Notes: generated by a model from the letters alone, not told the origin. DNA of 64,000 nt from Agromyces fucosus (GCF_004134865.1 NZ_SDPO01000002.1:1-64000); one strand, 5' to 3'; positions 1 to 14,331 are shown, numbered from the stretch's first letter. Numbers and translations: made by a program.

Positions 1-266
1 CAAAATCAAATTGTCCATCAATCAAAGGAATCCATACCCACCCCAAAAAGGGACAAGCTGGGGTTCAATAAAATTGGCATTGAACATAGTGCACGCTGTT
101 GAGTTCTCAAGGAACGGACGCACCCGAGTTTCAGCCGTATCGGCCTGCCCTCAGGGCAACCTACCTACCGTACCACTTCTTTGCCGGCTTCGATCTCTCG
201 AAGTCACACGGCCGTTGTTGACACAACAAGAACACGACCCGAAGATCATGTTCGTTCTGAAGTGGG
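1..266 (-). other. rRNA operon leader (upstream of 16S)
   Basis: Read on the minus strand, this stretch carries the conserved actinobacterial rRNA leader block with boxA-like core TTGAGAACTCAACAG (around 92-112), a short perfect hairpin TTGTTG-TGT-CAACAA near 212-228 and a GC hairpin TGCCCT-GAGGGCA near 147-160. It is AT-richer than the rest of the window and no protein here looks real. Such leaders precede the 16S gene by a few tens of bases, so the 16S rRNA should begin just left of base 1. A 16S-23S spacer is less likely, because the next thing upstream is a protein gene and not an rRNA. Confidence 0.72.
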
Positions 267-272
267 GGTTTC

Positions 273-301
273 ATCTTAGGCTTGAAATCACCGAGTCGCA
301 A
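273..301 (-). promoter_or_regulatory. rRNA operon promoter
   Basis: On the minus strand TTGCGA (296-301) is followed by exactly 17 bases and then TAAGAT (273-278). This is a good housekeeping sigma promoter placed directly upstream of the rRNA leader, with a start near 266. Other rRNA promoters may exist further upstream (about 380-400), but I see no equally good hexamer pair. Confidence 0.6.
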
Positions 302-480
302 TGCGACTACGAGGCTATTTGGCTAAGAATCTCGCCGACTCGGTCGGAAGCCCTGATCTCTCAGTCGCTTTCCGCACCGCCGTGGCGATGAGTAAGAATT
401 TACGCGGATCCCGACACCCGGGCAAATCCGACCCGCAGTCCGGGCGTGTCGCGCCGAAACGCGCGGATCCGCGCCATCCG

Positions 481-1315
<835 letters not shown>

Positions 1316-1368
1316 TCATCCCACCACGGGCGCACCACTCGTGGACAGTGGGGTTCGCTGCCCGCGAA

Positions 1369-2151
1369 TCAGGCGGCGTCGACCTCGGCGTCGACCGTCG
1401 CGTCGGCCTCGGCCAGCGGATGCCGCGCGGCGACGCGCTCCCCCGCCCGAAGCGCGACCGGCCAGCGGTTGCCGAGCGGAGGCAACGGACAGACGTACTC
1501 GTCGGAGAATGCGCACGGCGGAAGGTAGGCGCGGTTGAAGTCGACCGCGACCGTGCCGTCGACGGCGGGCTCGGGCACGCGGAGGAACCGGAAGCGATAG
1601 CTCTCGCCGCCGCTCGTGGCATCGGCCAACACGGCGGAGAGGCCGTGATCGTCGCGCGTGACGGTGAGCACGAGGGGCACGCCGTCGATCTCGAGCTCGA
1701 TCGTACCGCCGAGCCGGTCGGTCGATTCATGTCCGTCGACGGAGGTCACGTCGAGCGTCGCCCCATCGCCCGCGGGAACGAATCGGCCGGTCACGACACG
1801 TTCTCGCGACGGCGGGTACACCTCGATACCGATGAGCGAGGTGCGGCTCGGAGCATCCGGATCGATGACGCGCAGCGCGAGTGCGCCGTCGCGCTGGAAC
1901 CCGCGCAACCGCACACCGTCGAGGTCGCGCTCCTCGCCGGGGGCGAGCCGGATCACGTCGCCGTTGGCCAGCACCCCGACGAGCGCCGTCGGCTCCGCGT
2001 GCCAACGTCCCGGCGCACCGGCGAATTCGGCCGGCTCGGCCGCGAGCCAGTGGGTGTGACGCAGTGCCGCCGTGCCGTGCGGCGCCGAGACGGCCTGCCA
2101 GCGCGACTCGCGCCACTCGCGGAACGCTGCCTCGAACTCGTGCTCACCCAT
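1369..2151 (-). CDS. DUF1684 family protein
   Basis: About 260 residues. The C-terminal part contains the DUF1684 signature DFNRAYLPPCAFSDEYVCPLP followed by GNRWPVALRAGE. It is a soluble beta-rich protein of unknown function, and no signal peptide or membrane segment is seen. The open frame extends further upstream into the CPBP gene, but protein-like sequence begins at MGEHEFEAAFREW, so ATG 2151 is taken. No strong ribosome site precedes it. It lies 47 bases after the CPBP protease gene on the same strand and may be cotranscribed with it. Confidence 0.75.
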   Translation of the reverse strand: MGEHEFEAAFREWRESRWQAVSAPHGTAALRHTHWLAAEPAEFAGAPGRWHAEPTALVGVLANGDVIRLAPGEERDLDGVRLRGFQRDGALALRVIDPDAPSRTSLIGIEVYPPSRERVVTGRFVPAGDGATLDVTSVDGHESTDRLGGTIELEIDGVPLVLTVTRDDHGLSAVLADATSGGESYRFRFLRVPEPAVDGTVAVDFNRAYLPPCAFSDEYVCPLPPLGNRWPVALRAGERVAARHPLAEADATVDAEVDAA

Positions 2152-2198
2152 GCCGACACCGTAACCGCCGGAGCCGGTCCGATCCGAATCGCGCGGTC

Positions 2199-3011
2199 TC
2201 AGGTGGCGATCGCCGAGTCGGGGAGGAACAGCAGCACGAGCGCCGGTGCGCTCGTCATGAGGTTGACGAGCAGATGGGCGATGAGGATCGGCATCAGGCG
2301 GCGCTGGCGATGGACGATGAGTCCCGAGCCGAGGCCCCACACGAAGAACGCCGCGAGGTAGACGAGCACCGCATCGGCGGTCGCCGCGTAGAAGACGTGC
2401 TGCAACGCGAAGATCGCGGACGGCACGACGATCGCCCAGAACGCCGGCCACCGCTTCTCGAGTCCCCACTGCGAGTAGCCGCGATAGATGAGTTCCTCAG
2501 CGGGCGCGTTCAGCGGGGCGAACGTCACGACCGAGACGACCGCGAGCACCGTGAGCCAGGCGCGGTTCAGCGGCGGCGCGGCATCCGCGTCGTGGAAGAC
2601 CGTGTCGAAGTGCTCGAGCGCGGCGCCGCCGTGGAGGGCGAACATCACGCCGAAGACCGCGAGGATGAACGGCAGCCAGAGCACCGCGAGCCAGAGCAGA
2701 CCCCACAGCACGTCGCGCCCCAGCCGTCGCCACGAGAAGTCGATGAGGTCGCGTGCACGCTGACCCGAACGGTGCAGCGCCCGGCGCACGAGCACGATCG
2801 ACAGCACGTTGACCGGCAGCATCGTGGCCGCCGCGAAGAGCATGCCGGGCGGGAACGGCCCTGGTTCCGACGTGAGCGCGAGCGCGGCCCACGTGAGGAG
2901 GGCGGCGAGTCCGACGAGGGCGACCCTGATGAGCGGCAGCCCGACGAGGGCCATGGTGCCCGACTCGCGGGACAGCGGAGGGCTCGCGGGTGCCTCGACC
3001 TCGGTCGACAT
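2199..3011 (-). CDS. CPBP family intramembrane metalloprotease
   Basis: A 270-residue membrane protein with about seven hydrophobic helices. It shows the three CPBP (Rce1/Abi) motifs: EELIYRG near residue 175, FALQH near 205 and HLLVN near 250. The Glu pair and the two His residues would hold the metal in the membrane. Bacterial members process membrane-bound peptides or serve in bacteriocin immunity, and the substrate here cannot be told. It is divergent from hrpA with a short intergenic region of about 85 bases. Confidence 0.85.
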   Translation of the reverse strand: MSTEVEAPASPPLSRESGTMALVGLPLIRVALVGLAALLTWAALALTSEPGPFPPGMLFAAATMLPVNVLSIVLVRRALHRSGQRARDLIDFSWRRLGRDVLWGLLWLAVLWLPFILAVFGVMFALHGGAALEHFDTVFHDADAAPPLNRAWLTVLAVVSVVTFAPLNAPAEELIYRGYSQWGLEKRWPAFWAIVVPSAIFALQHVFYAATADAVLVYLAAFFVWGLGSGLIVHRQRRLMPILIAHLLVNLMTSAPALVLLFLPDSAIAT

Positions 3012-3081
3012 GAGGGTGTTCTACCACGGCCCCGCTCGCGCCGCATTCGAGCGAGTTCTCCCACTCTCCCGCTTCGCCGCA

Positions 3082-3087
3082 TACGAT
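3082..3087 (+). promoter_or_regulatory. -10 box of hrpA, probably leaderless
   Basis: TACGAT is followed by 8 bases (GGAGGGCT) and the GTG start of hrpA. The spacing places transcription start at or next to the start codon. Confidence 0.5.
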
Positions 3088-3095
3088 GGAGGGCT

Positions 3096-7061
<3,966 letters not shown>

Positions 7062-7069
7062 GCCCCGCC

Positions 7070-7141
7070 GGTCGAAGAGCGAAGCGCATCGAGACCACGG
7101 CGGATGGCCTCGATACGCTTCGCTTCGCTCGCTACTCGACC
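7070..7141. terminator. large imperfect hairpin between convergent genes
   Basis: The left arm begins GGTCGAAGAGCGAAGCG (7070). The right arm ends CTTCGCTCGCTACTCGACC (7141). Together they form a long imperfect stem between the 3' ends of hrpA and the ABC operon. The arm is the GGTCGAGTAGCGAGCGAAGCG-type element that I recall as common in intergenic regions of Microbacteriaceae. It probably serves both strands as a terminator or as a REP-like repeat. No T-tract follows. Confidence 0.6.
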
Positions 7142-7148
7142 AGCGGGA

Positions 7149-7961
7149 TCACAGCACCTTCGAGAGGAAGGCCTGCGTGCGCGCGTGCTGCGGGTTCGCG
7201 AGCACCTCGCGCGGATCGCCCGTCTCGACGACGACCCCGCCGTCCATGAAGACGAGCGTGTCGGCGACCTCGCGGGCGAAGCCCATCTCGTGCGTGACGA
7301 CGATCATCGTCATGCCGGTCTTCGCGAGCTCCTTCATGACGTCGAGCACCTCGCCGACGAGCTCGGGGTCGAGCGCCGACGTGGGCTCGTCGAAGAGCAT
7401 GAGCTTCGGATCCATCGCGAGCGCCCGGGCGATCGCCACCCGCTGCTGCTGCCCGCCCGAGAGGTGGGCGGGATAGTAGTCGGCGCGCTCGGCGAGGCCG
7501 ACGCGCGCGAGCAGCTCGAGGGCACGGGCCTTCGCCTTGGCCTTCGAGACGCGCTTGACCTGGGTGGGCGCCTCCATGACGTTCTCGAGAGCGGTCATGT
7601 GCGGGAACAGGTTGAACCGCTGGAACACCATGCCGATGTCACGGCGCTGCTTCGCGGCATCCTTCGGGTGCATCTCGTACAGCTTGTCGCCGACCTCGCG
7701 GTAGCCGACGGGTGTGCCGTCGACCGAGAGACGACCCGAGGAGACCTGCTCGAGGTGGTTGATGCAGCGCAGGAACGTCGACTTGCCGGATCCCGACGGG
7801 CCGACGAGGCAGAGCACCTCACCACGCCGGACTTCGAGTGAGATGTCCTTCAACACCTCGTTGGAGCCGAAGCTCTTCGAGACATGCTCGGCGAGCACCA
7901 TCGGTGTCGAGGATGCCGCGGACTCGTCGACGCCCGCAGGCGTCGTGGTCTGTTCGCTCAT
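7149..7961 (-). CDS. polar amino acid ABC transporter, ATP-binding protein
   Basis: 270 residues. Walker A is GPSGSGKST (near residue 54), the Q-loop is [10 protein letters not shown], the signature LSGGQQQR, Walker [15 protein letters not shown] and the switch His in VVTHEMGFA. This is the GlnQ/HisP type that drives uptake of polar amino acids. The N-terminal 20 residues are a poorly conserved extension. Start ATG 7961 has GGAGACG upstream and overlaps the permease stop by four bases (ATGA), so the two are translationally coupled. It is the third gene of a three-gene operon. Confidence 0.93.
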   Translation of the reverse strand: MSEQTTTPAGVDESAASSTPMVLAEHVSKSFGSNEVLKDISLEVRRGEVLCLVGPSGSGKSTFLRCINHLEQVSSGRLSVDGTPVGYREVGDKLYEMHPKDAAKQRRDIGMVFQRFNLFPHMTALENVMEAPTQVKRVSKAKAKARALELLARVGLAERADYYPAHLSGGQQQRVAIARALAMDPKLMLFDEPTSALDPELVGEVLDVMKELAKTGMTMIVVTHEMGFAREVADTLVFMDGGVVVETGDPREVLANPQHARTQAFLSKVL

Positions 7962-8953
7962 CGAGCGTCTCCTCCGTGCTTGGCGGCGATCGCGGTCTCG
8001 GCGATCTCGGCGTCGACGGCGCTCATCGCACCGGTGACCGGGCCGGGACCGGTGTCGGGCCGTGCGCCGACACCTCGGGCGTAGCGCTTCTCGAGGAAGT
8101 ACTGGCCGACCATGAGCACCGAGGTGATCGCGAGGTACCAGATCGACGCGACGATGAGGAGCGGAATCGGTGTGAAGATCGCGGCGGAGATGTCGCGGGT
8201 GCGCGTGTACAGCTCGAGGGTGAACGGAACCGCCGTGACGAGCGAGGTCGTCTTCAGCATCGAGATGACCTCGTTGCCGGTCGGCGGGATGATCACGCGC
8301 ATCGCCTGCGGCAGCACGACCCGGCGCATCGACTTGCCCCAGCTCATGCCGAGCGCGGTGGCGGCTTCGCTCTGGCCAGGGTCGACCGACAGCAGTCCGG
8401 CGCGCACGATCTCGGCCATGTACGCCGATTCGTTGAGCGCGAGGCCGATGACGGCGAGCCAGAACGTGTTCAGCAGGGCCGTCGTCGGGTACGAGACCCA
8501 CGGCTCCATGAACGGTACGCCGAGGTCGATCGAGGTGTAGATGGTCGACAGCAGGCCCCAGAAGACGAGCTGCACGTACACCGGGGTGCCGCGGAAAACC
8601 CAGAGCCAGACCCAGGCGATCGACTTCAGCACCGGGTTCGGGGACTGCCGCATGACGGCGAGGATGACGCCGAGCACGACGCCGATGATCATCGAGAGCA
8701 CGGTGAGCAGCAGGGTGAATCCCGCCGCCTGCGAGACCCGCTGGTCGAAGACGTACTTGCCGACGTTCGGCCAGTCGAAGGCCTCCCGCTGCGCGGCGTC
8801 GATGATGAAGACGGCGACGACGGCGAGCAGCAGCACGGCGACGACGATGCGCCACGGATGCCGCAACCGCACGACCTTCGTCGGGACCGGGGCGGCACCT
8901 GGGCCGCCCGCCGGCGCGGGCGTCGTCGCCCGGCCGGAGGACGCGTCGTTCAT
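7958..8953 (-). CDS. polar amino acid ABC transporter, permease
   Basis: 331 residues. After a disordered Pro/Ala-rich N-terminus come a first helix (about residues 35-55) and the HisM/GlnP-type permease core from about residue 75. The EAA loop reads [28 protein letters not shown], which contacts the ATPase. The C-terminus is an extra charged tail. A single permease gene suggests a homodimer in the membrane. The start overlaps the stop of the binding-protein gene (TGATG), and the end overlaps the ATPase start. Confidence 0.92.
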   Translation of the reverse strand: MNDASSGRATTPAPAGGPGAAPVPTKVVRLRHPWRIVVAVLLLAVVAVFIIDAAQREAFDWPNVGKYVFDQRVSQAAGFTLLLTVLSMIIGVVLGVILAVMRQSPNPVLKSIAWVWLWVFRGTPVYVQLVFWGLLSTIYTSIDLGVPFMEPWVSYPTTALLNTFWLAVIGLALNESAYMAEIVRAGLLSVDPGQSEAATALGMSWGKSMRRVVLPQAMRVIIPPTGNEVISMLKTTSLVTAVPFTLELYTRTRDISAAIFTPIPLLIVASIWYLAITSVLMVGQYFLEKRYARGVGARPDTGPGPVTGAMSAVDAEIAETAIAAKHGGDAR

Positions 8954-9846
8954 CAGGTGCCCGCGTTGATCTCGATCGTGTCGACGGCGCCCGACTCGAC
9001 GCCCCATTCGGCGAGGATGTCGCCGTAGGTGCCGTCGTCGACGAGCGACTGCATGGCCGCCTGGACCGCTGCGGCGAGCTCGGAGCCCTTCGCCACCGGG
9101 AAGCCGTACGGCGCGGAGTCGAACACGTCGCCGGCCGCCTCGAGCTTGCCGTCGGTCTGCGCGATCGCATATCCGGTGACGGGCGAGTCGGCGCTCATGG
9201 CGTCGGCCTGGCCGAGCACCACGGCGTTCGCCGCGGCGTCCTGGGTGTCGAACGGGGTGATCTCGATCGCGGGCTTGCCGGCGTCGGTGCACGCCTGGCT
9301 CTTCGCGGGCAGTTCGTCGGTGTGCTCGTACGTCGTGGCCTGCACGGCGACCTTCAGGCCGCACGCATTGTCGGGGTCGACGGTCGCGCCTGCGGGTGCC
9401 GCCCAGAGGATGCCGGCTTCGTAGTAGTCGACGAAGTCGACCTGCTCCTGGCGCTCGGCGTTGTCGGTGAAGCTCGACATGCCCATGTCCATGGTGCCGC
9501 CGGTGATCGACGGGATGATCTTGTCGAAGCTCGCGATCTCGTACTCGACCTCGAGGCCGAGCTTGGCGCCGAGCGCGTCGACGAGGTCGACGTCCCACCC
9601 GATCGGGTTGCCGTCGTCGTCCTTGTACTCGTTGGGCGGGTACGCGGCGTCGGTGCCGACGACGAGCGTGCCGGAGTCGGCGATCTCGGCGGGCAGCAGG
9701 GCCGCGGCGGCCTCGTCGACCGCGATCGTGGGAGCCGAGGCGTCAGTGGTCGGCTCGTCGCCGCCGGTCGTGTTGTCGACACAGCCGGTGAGGAAGAGCG
9801 CCGCGGCCGCAGCCACGGTCGGGATGAGCAGGCGTCGGGAGTGCAT
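8953..9846 (-). CDS. amino acid ABC transporter, substrate-binding lipoprotein
   Basis: 297 residues. A lipoprotein signal with lipobox LTGC (Cys near 22) is followed by an acidic linker and a family 3 solute-binding domain ([30 protein letters not shown]). [33 protein letters not shown] is characteristic of this family. It should be anchored outside the membrane and deliver a polar amino acid to the permease. The exact ligand cannot be read. It is the first gene of the operon. A plausible -10 (TATGCT, 9918-9923 minus) lies upstream. Confidence 0.92.
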   Translation of the reverse strand: MHSRRLLIPTVAAAAALFLTGCVDNTTGGDEPTTDASAPTIAVDEAAAALLPAEIADSGTLVVGTDAAYPPNEYKDDDGNPIGWDVDLVDALGAKLGLEVEYEIASFDKIIPSITGGTMDMGMSSFTDNAERQEQVDFVDYYEAGILWAAPAGATVDPDNACGLKVAVQATTYEHTDELPAKSQACTDAGKPAIEITPFDTQDAAANAVVLGQADAMSADSPVTGYAIAQTDGKLEAAGDVFDSAPYGFPVAKGSELAAAVQAAMQSLVDDGTYGDILAEWGVESGAVDTIEINAGT

Positions 9847-9974
9847 GAGTGGAACCTCTGTCGTTGCGTGGATCGGCGACGCCGAAGGTCTCTGGCCACG
9901 GCGCCGTTACAGAGAGAGCATATGTCACCCGCGGCGCGCGGGATCGGGCACCGAGATCACGATCCGGGCGTCGA

Positions 9975-9980
9975 TAGAGT
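9975..9980 (+). promoter_or_regulatory. -10 box of MFS gene
   Basis: TAGAGT lies 10 bases before the GTG start at 9991, consistent with a leaderless or very short-leader mRNA. It is divergent from the ABC operon. Confidence 0.4.
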
Positions 9981-9990
9981 TGATCGCACC

Positions 9991-11199
9991 GTGGGAAGCT
10001 ACTCCGAACTGCTCAGAACCTCGGGCGTCGCTCGCATCATCGCCGCCCAGCTGACCGCGCGCTTCCCGTCGGGCATGCTCTCGCTCGCGTTCCTCCTGCA
10101 CGTCGAGCAGCAGACGGGCTCCTACGGATCGGCAGGGCTCGTGCTCGCCGCGACCTCCATCGGCCAGGCCATCGCCGGCCCGCTCACGAGCCGCCTGATG
10201 GGCCGGCTCGGCATGCGGCCGGTGCTCATCGCGACCCTCGCCGTCTGCGTCACGGCCGTCGTCGCGATCGCGGTGCTGCCGCTCACGGTGCCGCTCTACA
10301 TGGCGGTAGGACTCGTCGCCGGGCTCGCGAACCCCCCGGTGCAGCCGGCGGTGCGCACGATCTATCCGAAGATGGTGAACTCCCGCCAGCTCACCCCGCT
10401 CTTCTCGCTCGACGCCTCGGCGCAGGAGATCATCTGGGTGGTCGGCCCGGTCGTGACGACCTTCGTCGCGACCCAGGTCGGCACCGTGTGGGCGATCCTC
10501 CTGGCCGCCGTGCTCATGGTCGTCGGCGGCATCTGGTTCATCTCCTCGCCCGAACTCGGCCGGGTCCGCATCCCCCGGTCGAAGCGGCGCTTCGGCACCG
10601 TGCTCGGGCGCCCCCCGGTGATGCTCGCGACGATCGTCGGCTTTCTCCTGATCGGCGCATGCGCGGCGATCGAAGCGGGCGTCGTCGCCGCGTTCGGCCA
10701 CGACGGCGCCGAGGCGGGCATCGTGCTCGCGATCTTCTCGGTCGGCTCGCTCGCCGGCGGCCTCTTCCTCGGGCACGTGCCCATCGGACCGTGGTCGACG
10801 GCGCGCCGCATGTTCATCGTGTTCGCGGGAACGGCGCTCGCGGCCGGGCTCATGGACTTCTGGTGGCTCTCGATCACCCTCTTCATCGCGGGCATCGGCA
10901 TCGCCCCCGCCCTCGCCGTGCTCTTCGCGATCGTGTCGGCGAGCGTGAAGTTCTCGGACACCGCCGAGGCGTACGGCTGGGTCGGCACCGGGCAGCTCAT
11001 CGGCGCCGCACTCGGCTCCGCGCTCGCGGGATTCCTCATCGACGGCAACGGGGCGCAGGGTGCGTTCTGGGCGGCCACGGGGCTCGCCTTCCTCGGATTC
11101 CTCGTTCCGCTGCTCGGCCGACGCTGGCATCCCGACCTGCGCGGTCGCGACGCAAGTCCGATCCCCGACACCGAGCCGGTAGCCACCCAGCCGAGCTGA
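9991..11199 (+). CDS. MFS transporter
   Basis: 402 residues with about 12 membrane helices and MFS features (RLMGRLGMRPVLIA in the loop after helix 2, and a pseudo-symmetric second half after a central charged loop PELGRVRIPRSKRR). It resembles the drug/sugar efflux-like MFS proteins common in actinobacteria. The substrate is unknown. GTG 9991 is chosen because the upstream open frame is not protein-like and a -10 box sits 10 bases before it. The next gene starts 20 bases after its stop. Confidence 0.85.
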   Translation: MGSYSELLRTSGVARIIAAQLTARFPSGMLSLAFLLHVEQQTGSYGSAGLVLAATSIGQAIAGPLTSRLMGRLGMRPVLIATLAVCVTAVVAIAVLPLTVPLYMAVGLVAGLANPPVQPAVRTIYPKMVNSRQLTPLFSLDASAQEIIWVVGPVVTTFVATQVGTVWAILLAAVLMVVGGIWFISSPELGRVRIPRSKRRFGTVLGRPPVMLATIVGFLLIGACAAIEAGVVAAFGHDGAEAGIVLAIFSVGSLAGGLFLGHVPIGPWSTARRMFIVFAGTALAAGLMDFWWLSITLFIAGIGIAPALAVLFAIVSASVKFSDTAEAYGWVGTGQLIGAALGSALAGFLIDGNGAQGAFWAATGLAFLGFLVPLLGRRWHPDLRGRDASPIPDTEPVATQPS

Positions 11200-11219
11200 C
11201 GCCCCGCCGAGAGGACCGC

Positions 11220-12053
11220 ATGTCACGACCACTCCCCGCAGCGCCCCGCCTGCCGCTCGCCGACGGCGCGAGCATCCCCCAGCTCGGATTCGGCCTCTAC
11301 AAGGTTCCGGCCGCGGATGCCACGGCGCTCTGCCTCGACGCGATCGACGCGGGGTACCGGCATCTCGACACCGCGGCGTTCTACGACAACGAGCGAGAGG
11401 TCGGCGACGCGGTGCGAGCATCGGGCCTCGCCCGCGACGAGCTGTTCGTGACGAGCAAGGTATGGAAGGACGACAACGGCTACGACCTGGCGCTGCGCGC
11501 CTTCGACGAGTCGATGCAGCGCTTCGGGCTCGATCGGCTCGACCTCTTCCTGATCCACTGGCCGGTGCCGTCGACGGACCGGTACGTCGAGACGTGGCGA
11601 GCGCTCATCCGTCTCCGCGACGAAGGACGGGTGCGCTCGATCGGCGTCTCGAACTTCCACGCCCATCACATCGAACGGCTCGTCGCCGAGACCGGTGAGG
11701 CGCCCGTCGTGAACCAGGTCGAGCTGCATCCGTGGCTGCCGCAGACGGAGCTGCGCGAGTACGACGCGAGCCGCGGCATCCGAACCGAGGCGTGGTCGCC
11801 GCTGGCCCGCGGTCGCGTGCTCGGCACGCCGCTCCTCGACGAGCTCGCCGTGAAGCACGGGCGCAGCCCTGCGCAGATCGTGCTGCGCTGGCACGTGCAG
11901 CTCGGCAACGTCGTGATCCCGAAGGCGTCCTCGCCCGAGCGCATCCGCGAGAACCTCGACGTCTTCGGCTTCGAGCTCGATGCCGGCGACCTCGCGGCGA
12001 TCGCCTCGCTCGAGAGCGGCGAGCGCACGGGGCGCGACCCCGACGACGACTGA
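11220..12053 (+). CDS. aldo/keto reductase
   Basis: 277 residues, full length for the 2,5-diketo-D-gluconate reductase-like AKR group. Visible are GFGLYKVP, catalytic Asp and Tyr in DTAAFYDNE, Lys in TSKVWKD, His in LIHWPVP, GVSNFHAHH, NQVELHP and the NADPH-binding IPKASSPERIRENLDVF. AKRs reduce carbonyls with NADPH in the cytoplasm. The start has GAGAGGA four bases upstream. It follows the MFS gene by 20 bases and is probably cotranscribed. It is the intact paralogue of the frameshifted gene at 481-1312. Confidence 0.92.
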   Translation: MSRPLPAAPRLPLADGASIPQLGFGLYKVPAADATALCLDAIDAGYRHLDTAAFYDNEREVGDAVRASGLARDELFVTSKVWKDDNGYDLALRAFDESMQRFGLDRLDLFLIHWPVPSTDRYVETWRALIRLRDEGRVRSIGVSNFHAHHIERLVAETGEAPVVNQVELHPWLPQTELREYDASRGIRTEAWSPLARGRVLGTPLLDELAVKHGRSPAQIVLRWHVQLGNVVIPKASSPERIRENLDVFGFELDAGDLAAIASLESGERTGRDPDDD

Positions 12054-12129
12054 GACGGGGTCTCGGAGCGACATCCGATCGTGACCCGACTCCCAGCCGG
12101 GTTCCAGACATCGCGCTCCGGCCCGGCAA

Positions 12130-12135
12130 TACAGT
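12130..12135 (+). promoter_or_regulatory. -10 box of DUF4349 gene, leaderless
   Basis: TACAGT is followed by 6 bases and ATG 12142. This fits transcription starting on the start codon. Confidence 0.6.
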
Positions 12136-12141
12136 GAGCGC

Positions 12142-13086
12142 ATGAGACGACGACTCGCACCGACGGCCGCCGTTGCGGCCGCGCTCACCGTCCTCCTCCT
12201 CGCCGGATGCACGGCCGGCCAGAGCGCGTCGACGGGCGAGCCGGGCATGGTCGAGGAGGTCGCGCCCGACGCGCCGCAATCGATCGAGGGCGGCGACGGC
12301 GCGACCGACGCGGACGCCGACCGCAGCGTCATCACGACCGGCTGGATCTCGATCACCGTCGATGACCCGATCGCCGCAGCGCAGAGCGCCGCCGACATCG
12401 CCGATGCATCGGGCGGACGCGTCGACAGTCGAAACGAGACGCCCGGCACCGACACCCAGACGCCGAGTGCACGCCTCACCTTGCGCATCCCGGCCGACGA
12501 ACTCGACGGTGCGGTCGCCGAGCTCCGCGAGCTCGGCACGGTCAACTCCGTCTCGATGGACGCCACCGACGTGACCTCGCAGCGTCAGGACCTCGACGCG
12601 CGCATCGACGCGCTCAGCGCTTCGGTCGACCGCCTGCAGGAACTCCTCGGCACCGCGACATCGATCGCCGACCTCATCTCGATCGAATCCGAGCTCACGA
12701 CCCGGCAGGCCGAGCTCGACAGCCTGACCCAGCAGCGCGATGCGCTCGTCGACCAGGTCGACTACTCGACCCTCAGCGTCGAACTCGTCACCGAGGCACA
12801 GGCGCCCGCCGCCGTGCCCGGTGACTTCTGGAGCGGCCTCGCCGCCGGCTGGGGCGCGCTCGTCGTCTTCGGTGCGTGGCTGAGCGTCGCCATCGGCGTG
12901 CTGCTGCCCTGGCTCCTTGCGGCGGCCGTCATCGCCGCCATCATCGTCGGCATCGTCCTGCTGTCGACGCGGCAGCGACGGGCACGTGAAGCGGATGCCG
13001 CGGCATCCGTCGTACCGCCGGCGTCGCTGCCGGCGGAAGCTGCACCGCCGGTCGCGCCCCCGCGCGACCGGGCACCCGAGGCGTAG
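12142..13086 (+). CDS. DUF4349 domain lipoprotein
   Basis: 314 residues. A lipobox (LLAGC, Cys near 23) is followed by an acidic linker. The DUF4349 domain (about 58-230) includes a predicted coiled coil (DLDARIDALSASVDRLQELL and ELTTRQAELDSLTQQRDALVDQVDYSTLSVEL). Two hydrophobic helices follow at about 235-280, and the tail is Ala/Pro-rich. It would be tethered at the membrane with the coiled coil outside. Its function is unknown. The start is set by a -10 box six bases upstream. Confidence 0.85.
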   Translation: MRRRLAPTAAVAAALTVLLLAGCTAGQSASTGEPGMVEEVAPDAPQSIEGGDGATDADADRSVITTGWISITVDDPIAAAQSAADIADASGGRVDSRNETPGTDTQTPSARLTLRIPADELDGAVAELRELGTVNSVSMDATDVTSQRQDLDARIDALSASVDRLQELLGTATSIADLISIESELTTRQAELDSLTQQRDALVDQVDYSTLSVELVTEAQAPAAVPGDFWSGLAAGWGALVVFGAWLSVAIGVLLPWLLAAAVIAAIIVGIVLLSTRQRRAREADAAASVVPPASLPAEAAPPVAPPRDRAPEA

Positions 13087-13089
13087 TCT
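13084..13089 (+). promoter_or_regulatory. -10 box of acyl-CoA dehydrogenase gene, leaderless
   Basis: TAGTCT, then 6 bases, then GTG 13096. The box overlaps the stop of the DUF4349 gene (TAG at 13084-13086). Confidence 0.55.
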
Positions 13090-13095
13090 GGCGGC

Positions 13096-14256
13096 GTGAC
13101 AACGCCCGAGGCCCTGCTGCACGACGAGCTGCTCGAACGCTTCCGCGAACGCGCCGCCCGGTACGACCGCGACAACGTCTTCTTCGACGAAGACCTCGCC
13201 GAGCTCCGCGAGGCCGGCTATCTGACGGCCCTCGTGCCCGTCGAGCTCGGCGGCCTCGGGTGGACGTTCGCCGACGCCGTGCGCGGCCAGATGCGCCTTG
13301 CCAGTGCGGCACCGGCGACGGCCCTCGCGGTCAACATGCACCTCGTCTGGACCGGCGTCGCCAAGGTGCTGCGCGATCGCGGCGACGACTCGCTCGAGTT
13401 CGTGCTGCGCGAAGCGGGTGGCGGCGAGATCTTCGGATTCGGCATCAGCGAGGCCGGCAACGACCTCATGCTCTTCGGGTCGCGCACCGTCGCCGAGCCG
13501 CAGACCGGCGGCGGCTACCGCTACACGGGCCGGAAGATCTTCACCTCGCTCTCACCCGCGTGGACGCGGCTCGGCACGATGGGCCTCGACACGGTCTCGG
13601 CCGATGCGCCGAAGCTCGTCTACGGGTTCATCGACCGCGAGGACCCCGACGTGCGCATCCTCGACGACTGGGACACGATGGGCATGCGGGCGAGCCAGAG
13701 CCGCACGACCGTGCTCGACGGCGCGTTCGCGGCATCCGATCGCATCGTGCGCCGGCTCGACCCCGGGCCGAACGCCGATCCCCTCATCTTCGGCATCTTC
13801 GCGAACTTCGAACTGCTGCTCGCCTCGGTCTACGCCGGGATCGGCGACCGCGCCCTCGACCTCGCGGTGGCGGCCGCCCGGCGGCGCACCTCGATGAAGA
13901 ACGGCGGCGCACCGCTCTCCCAGGATCCCGACATCCGGTGGCGCATCGCCGACGCCGCGCTCGCGCAGGAAGCCATCGCGCCGCAGCTCCTCGCGATCGC
14001 GCGGGACCTCGACGAACTCGTCGACCACGGCGCCTTCTGGTTCGCGAAGCTCGTCGGCGTGAAGGTGCGCGCGACCGAGACCGCCAAGCACGTCGTCGAC
14101 CAGGCCGTGCGGGTGTCGGGAGGATCGACGTACTTCGCCGGCTCCGAACTCGGTCGCCTCTACCGCGACGTGCTCGCCGGCATCTTCCACCCCTCCGACG
14201 ACGAGTCGGCGCACTCGACCGTCGCGAACGCGTGGCTCGGTCCGATCGACGTGTGA
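13096..14256 (+). CDS. acyl-CoA dehydrogenase family protein
   Basis: 386 residues with the ACAD fold order. The N-terminal helical domain contains LVPVELGGLGWTF. The middle domain has FGFGISEAGNDLM and the GYRYTGRKIFTSLSPAW loop that meets FAD. The C-terminal helical domain ends VRVSGGSTYFAGSELGRLYRDVLAGIFHPS. The usual catalytic Glu is not obvious, so the precise substrate and even the oxidation chemistry are uncertain. Some relatives act as sulfur- or amine-oxidising monooxygenases. GTG 13096 is taken because of the -10 box six bases before it. Confidence 0.85.
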   Translation: MTTPEALLHDELLERFRERAARYDRDNVFFDEDLAELREAGYLTALVPVELGGLGWTFADAVRGQMRLASAAPATALAVNMHLVWTGVAKVLRDRGDDSLEFVLREAGGGEIFGFGISEAGNDLMLFGSRTVAEPQTGGGYRYTGRKIFTSLSPAWTRLGTMGLDTVSADAPKLVYGFIDREDPDVRILDDWDTMGMRASQSRTTVLDGAFAASDRIVRRLDPGPNADPLIFGIFANFELLLASVYAGIGDRALDLAVAAARRRTSMKNGGAPLSQDPDIRWRIADAALAQEAIAPQLLAIARDLDELVDHGAFWFAKLVGVKVRATETAKHVVDQAVRVSGGSTYFAGSELGRLYRDVLAGIFHPSDDESAHSTVANAWLGPIDV

Positions 14257-14282
14257 ACCCGCCGGTGAGCGCGCCCGCCCGG

Positions 14283-14288
14283 TAGACT
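14283..14288 (+). promoter_or_regulatory. -10 box upstream of small membrane protein
   Basis: TAGACT lies 43 bases before ATG 14332 and 10 bases before an in-frame GTG (14299). Because GGAGG sits five bases before ATG 14332, I read this as a promoter with a short leader and not as a leaderless start. Confidence 0.45.
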
Positions 14289-14331
14289 CGACCGGGCGGT
14301 GCGGACCGCCACCGGAACTCTGGAGGTCGCC

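Noticed and set aside
11..391. Plus-strand 126-codon frame at the window start
   Set aside because: It runs antisense through the conserved rRNA leader and promoter; composition is not protein-like.
1881..3095. Long open frame continuing upstream of hrpA
   Set aside because: The upstream 400 codons are Arg/Glu-rich antisense of the DUF1684 and CPBP genes. HrpA homology begins at the GTG at 3096, next to a -10 box.
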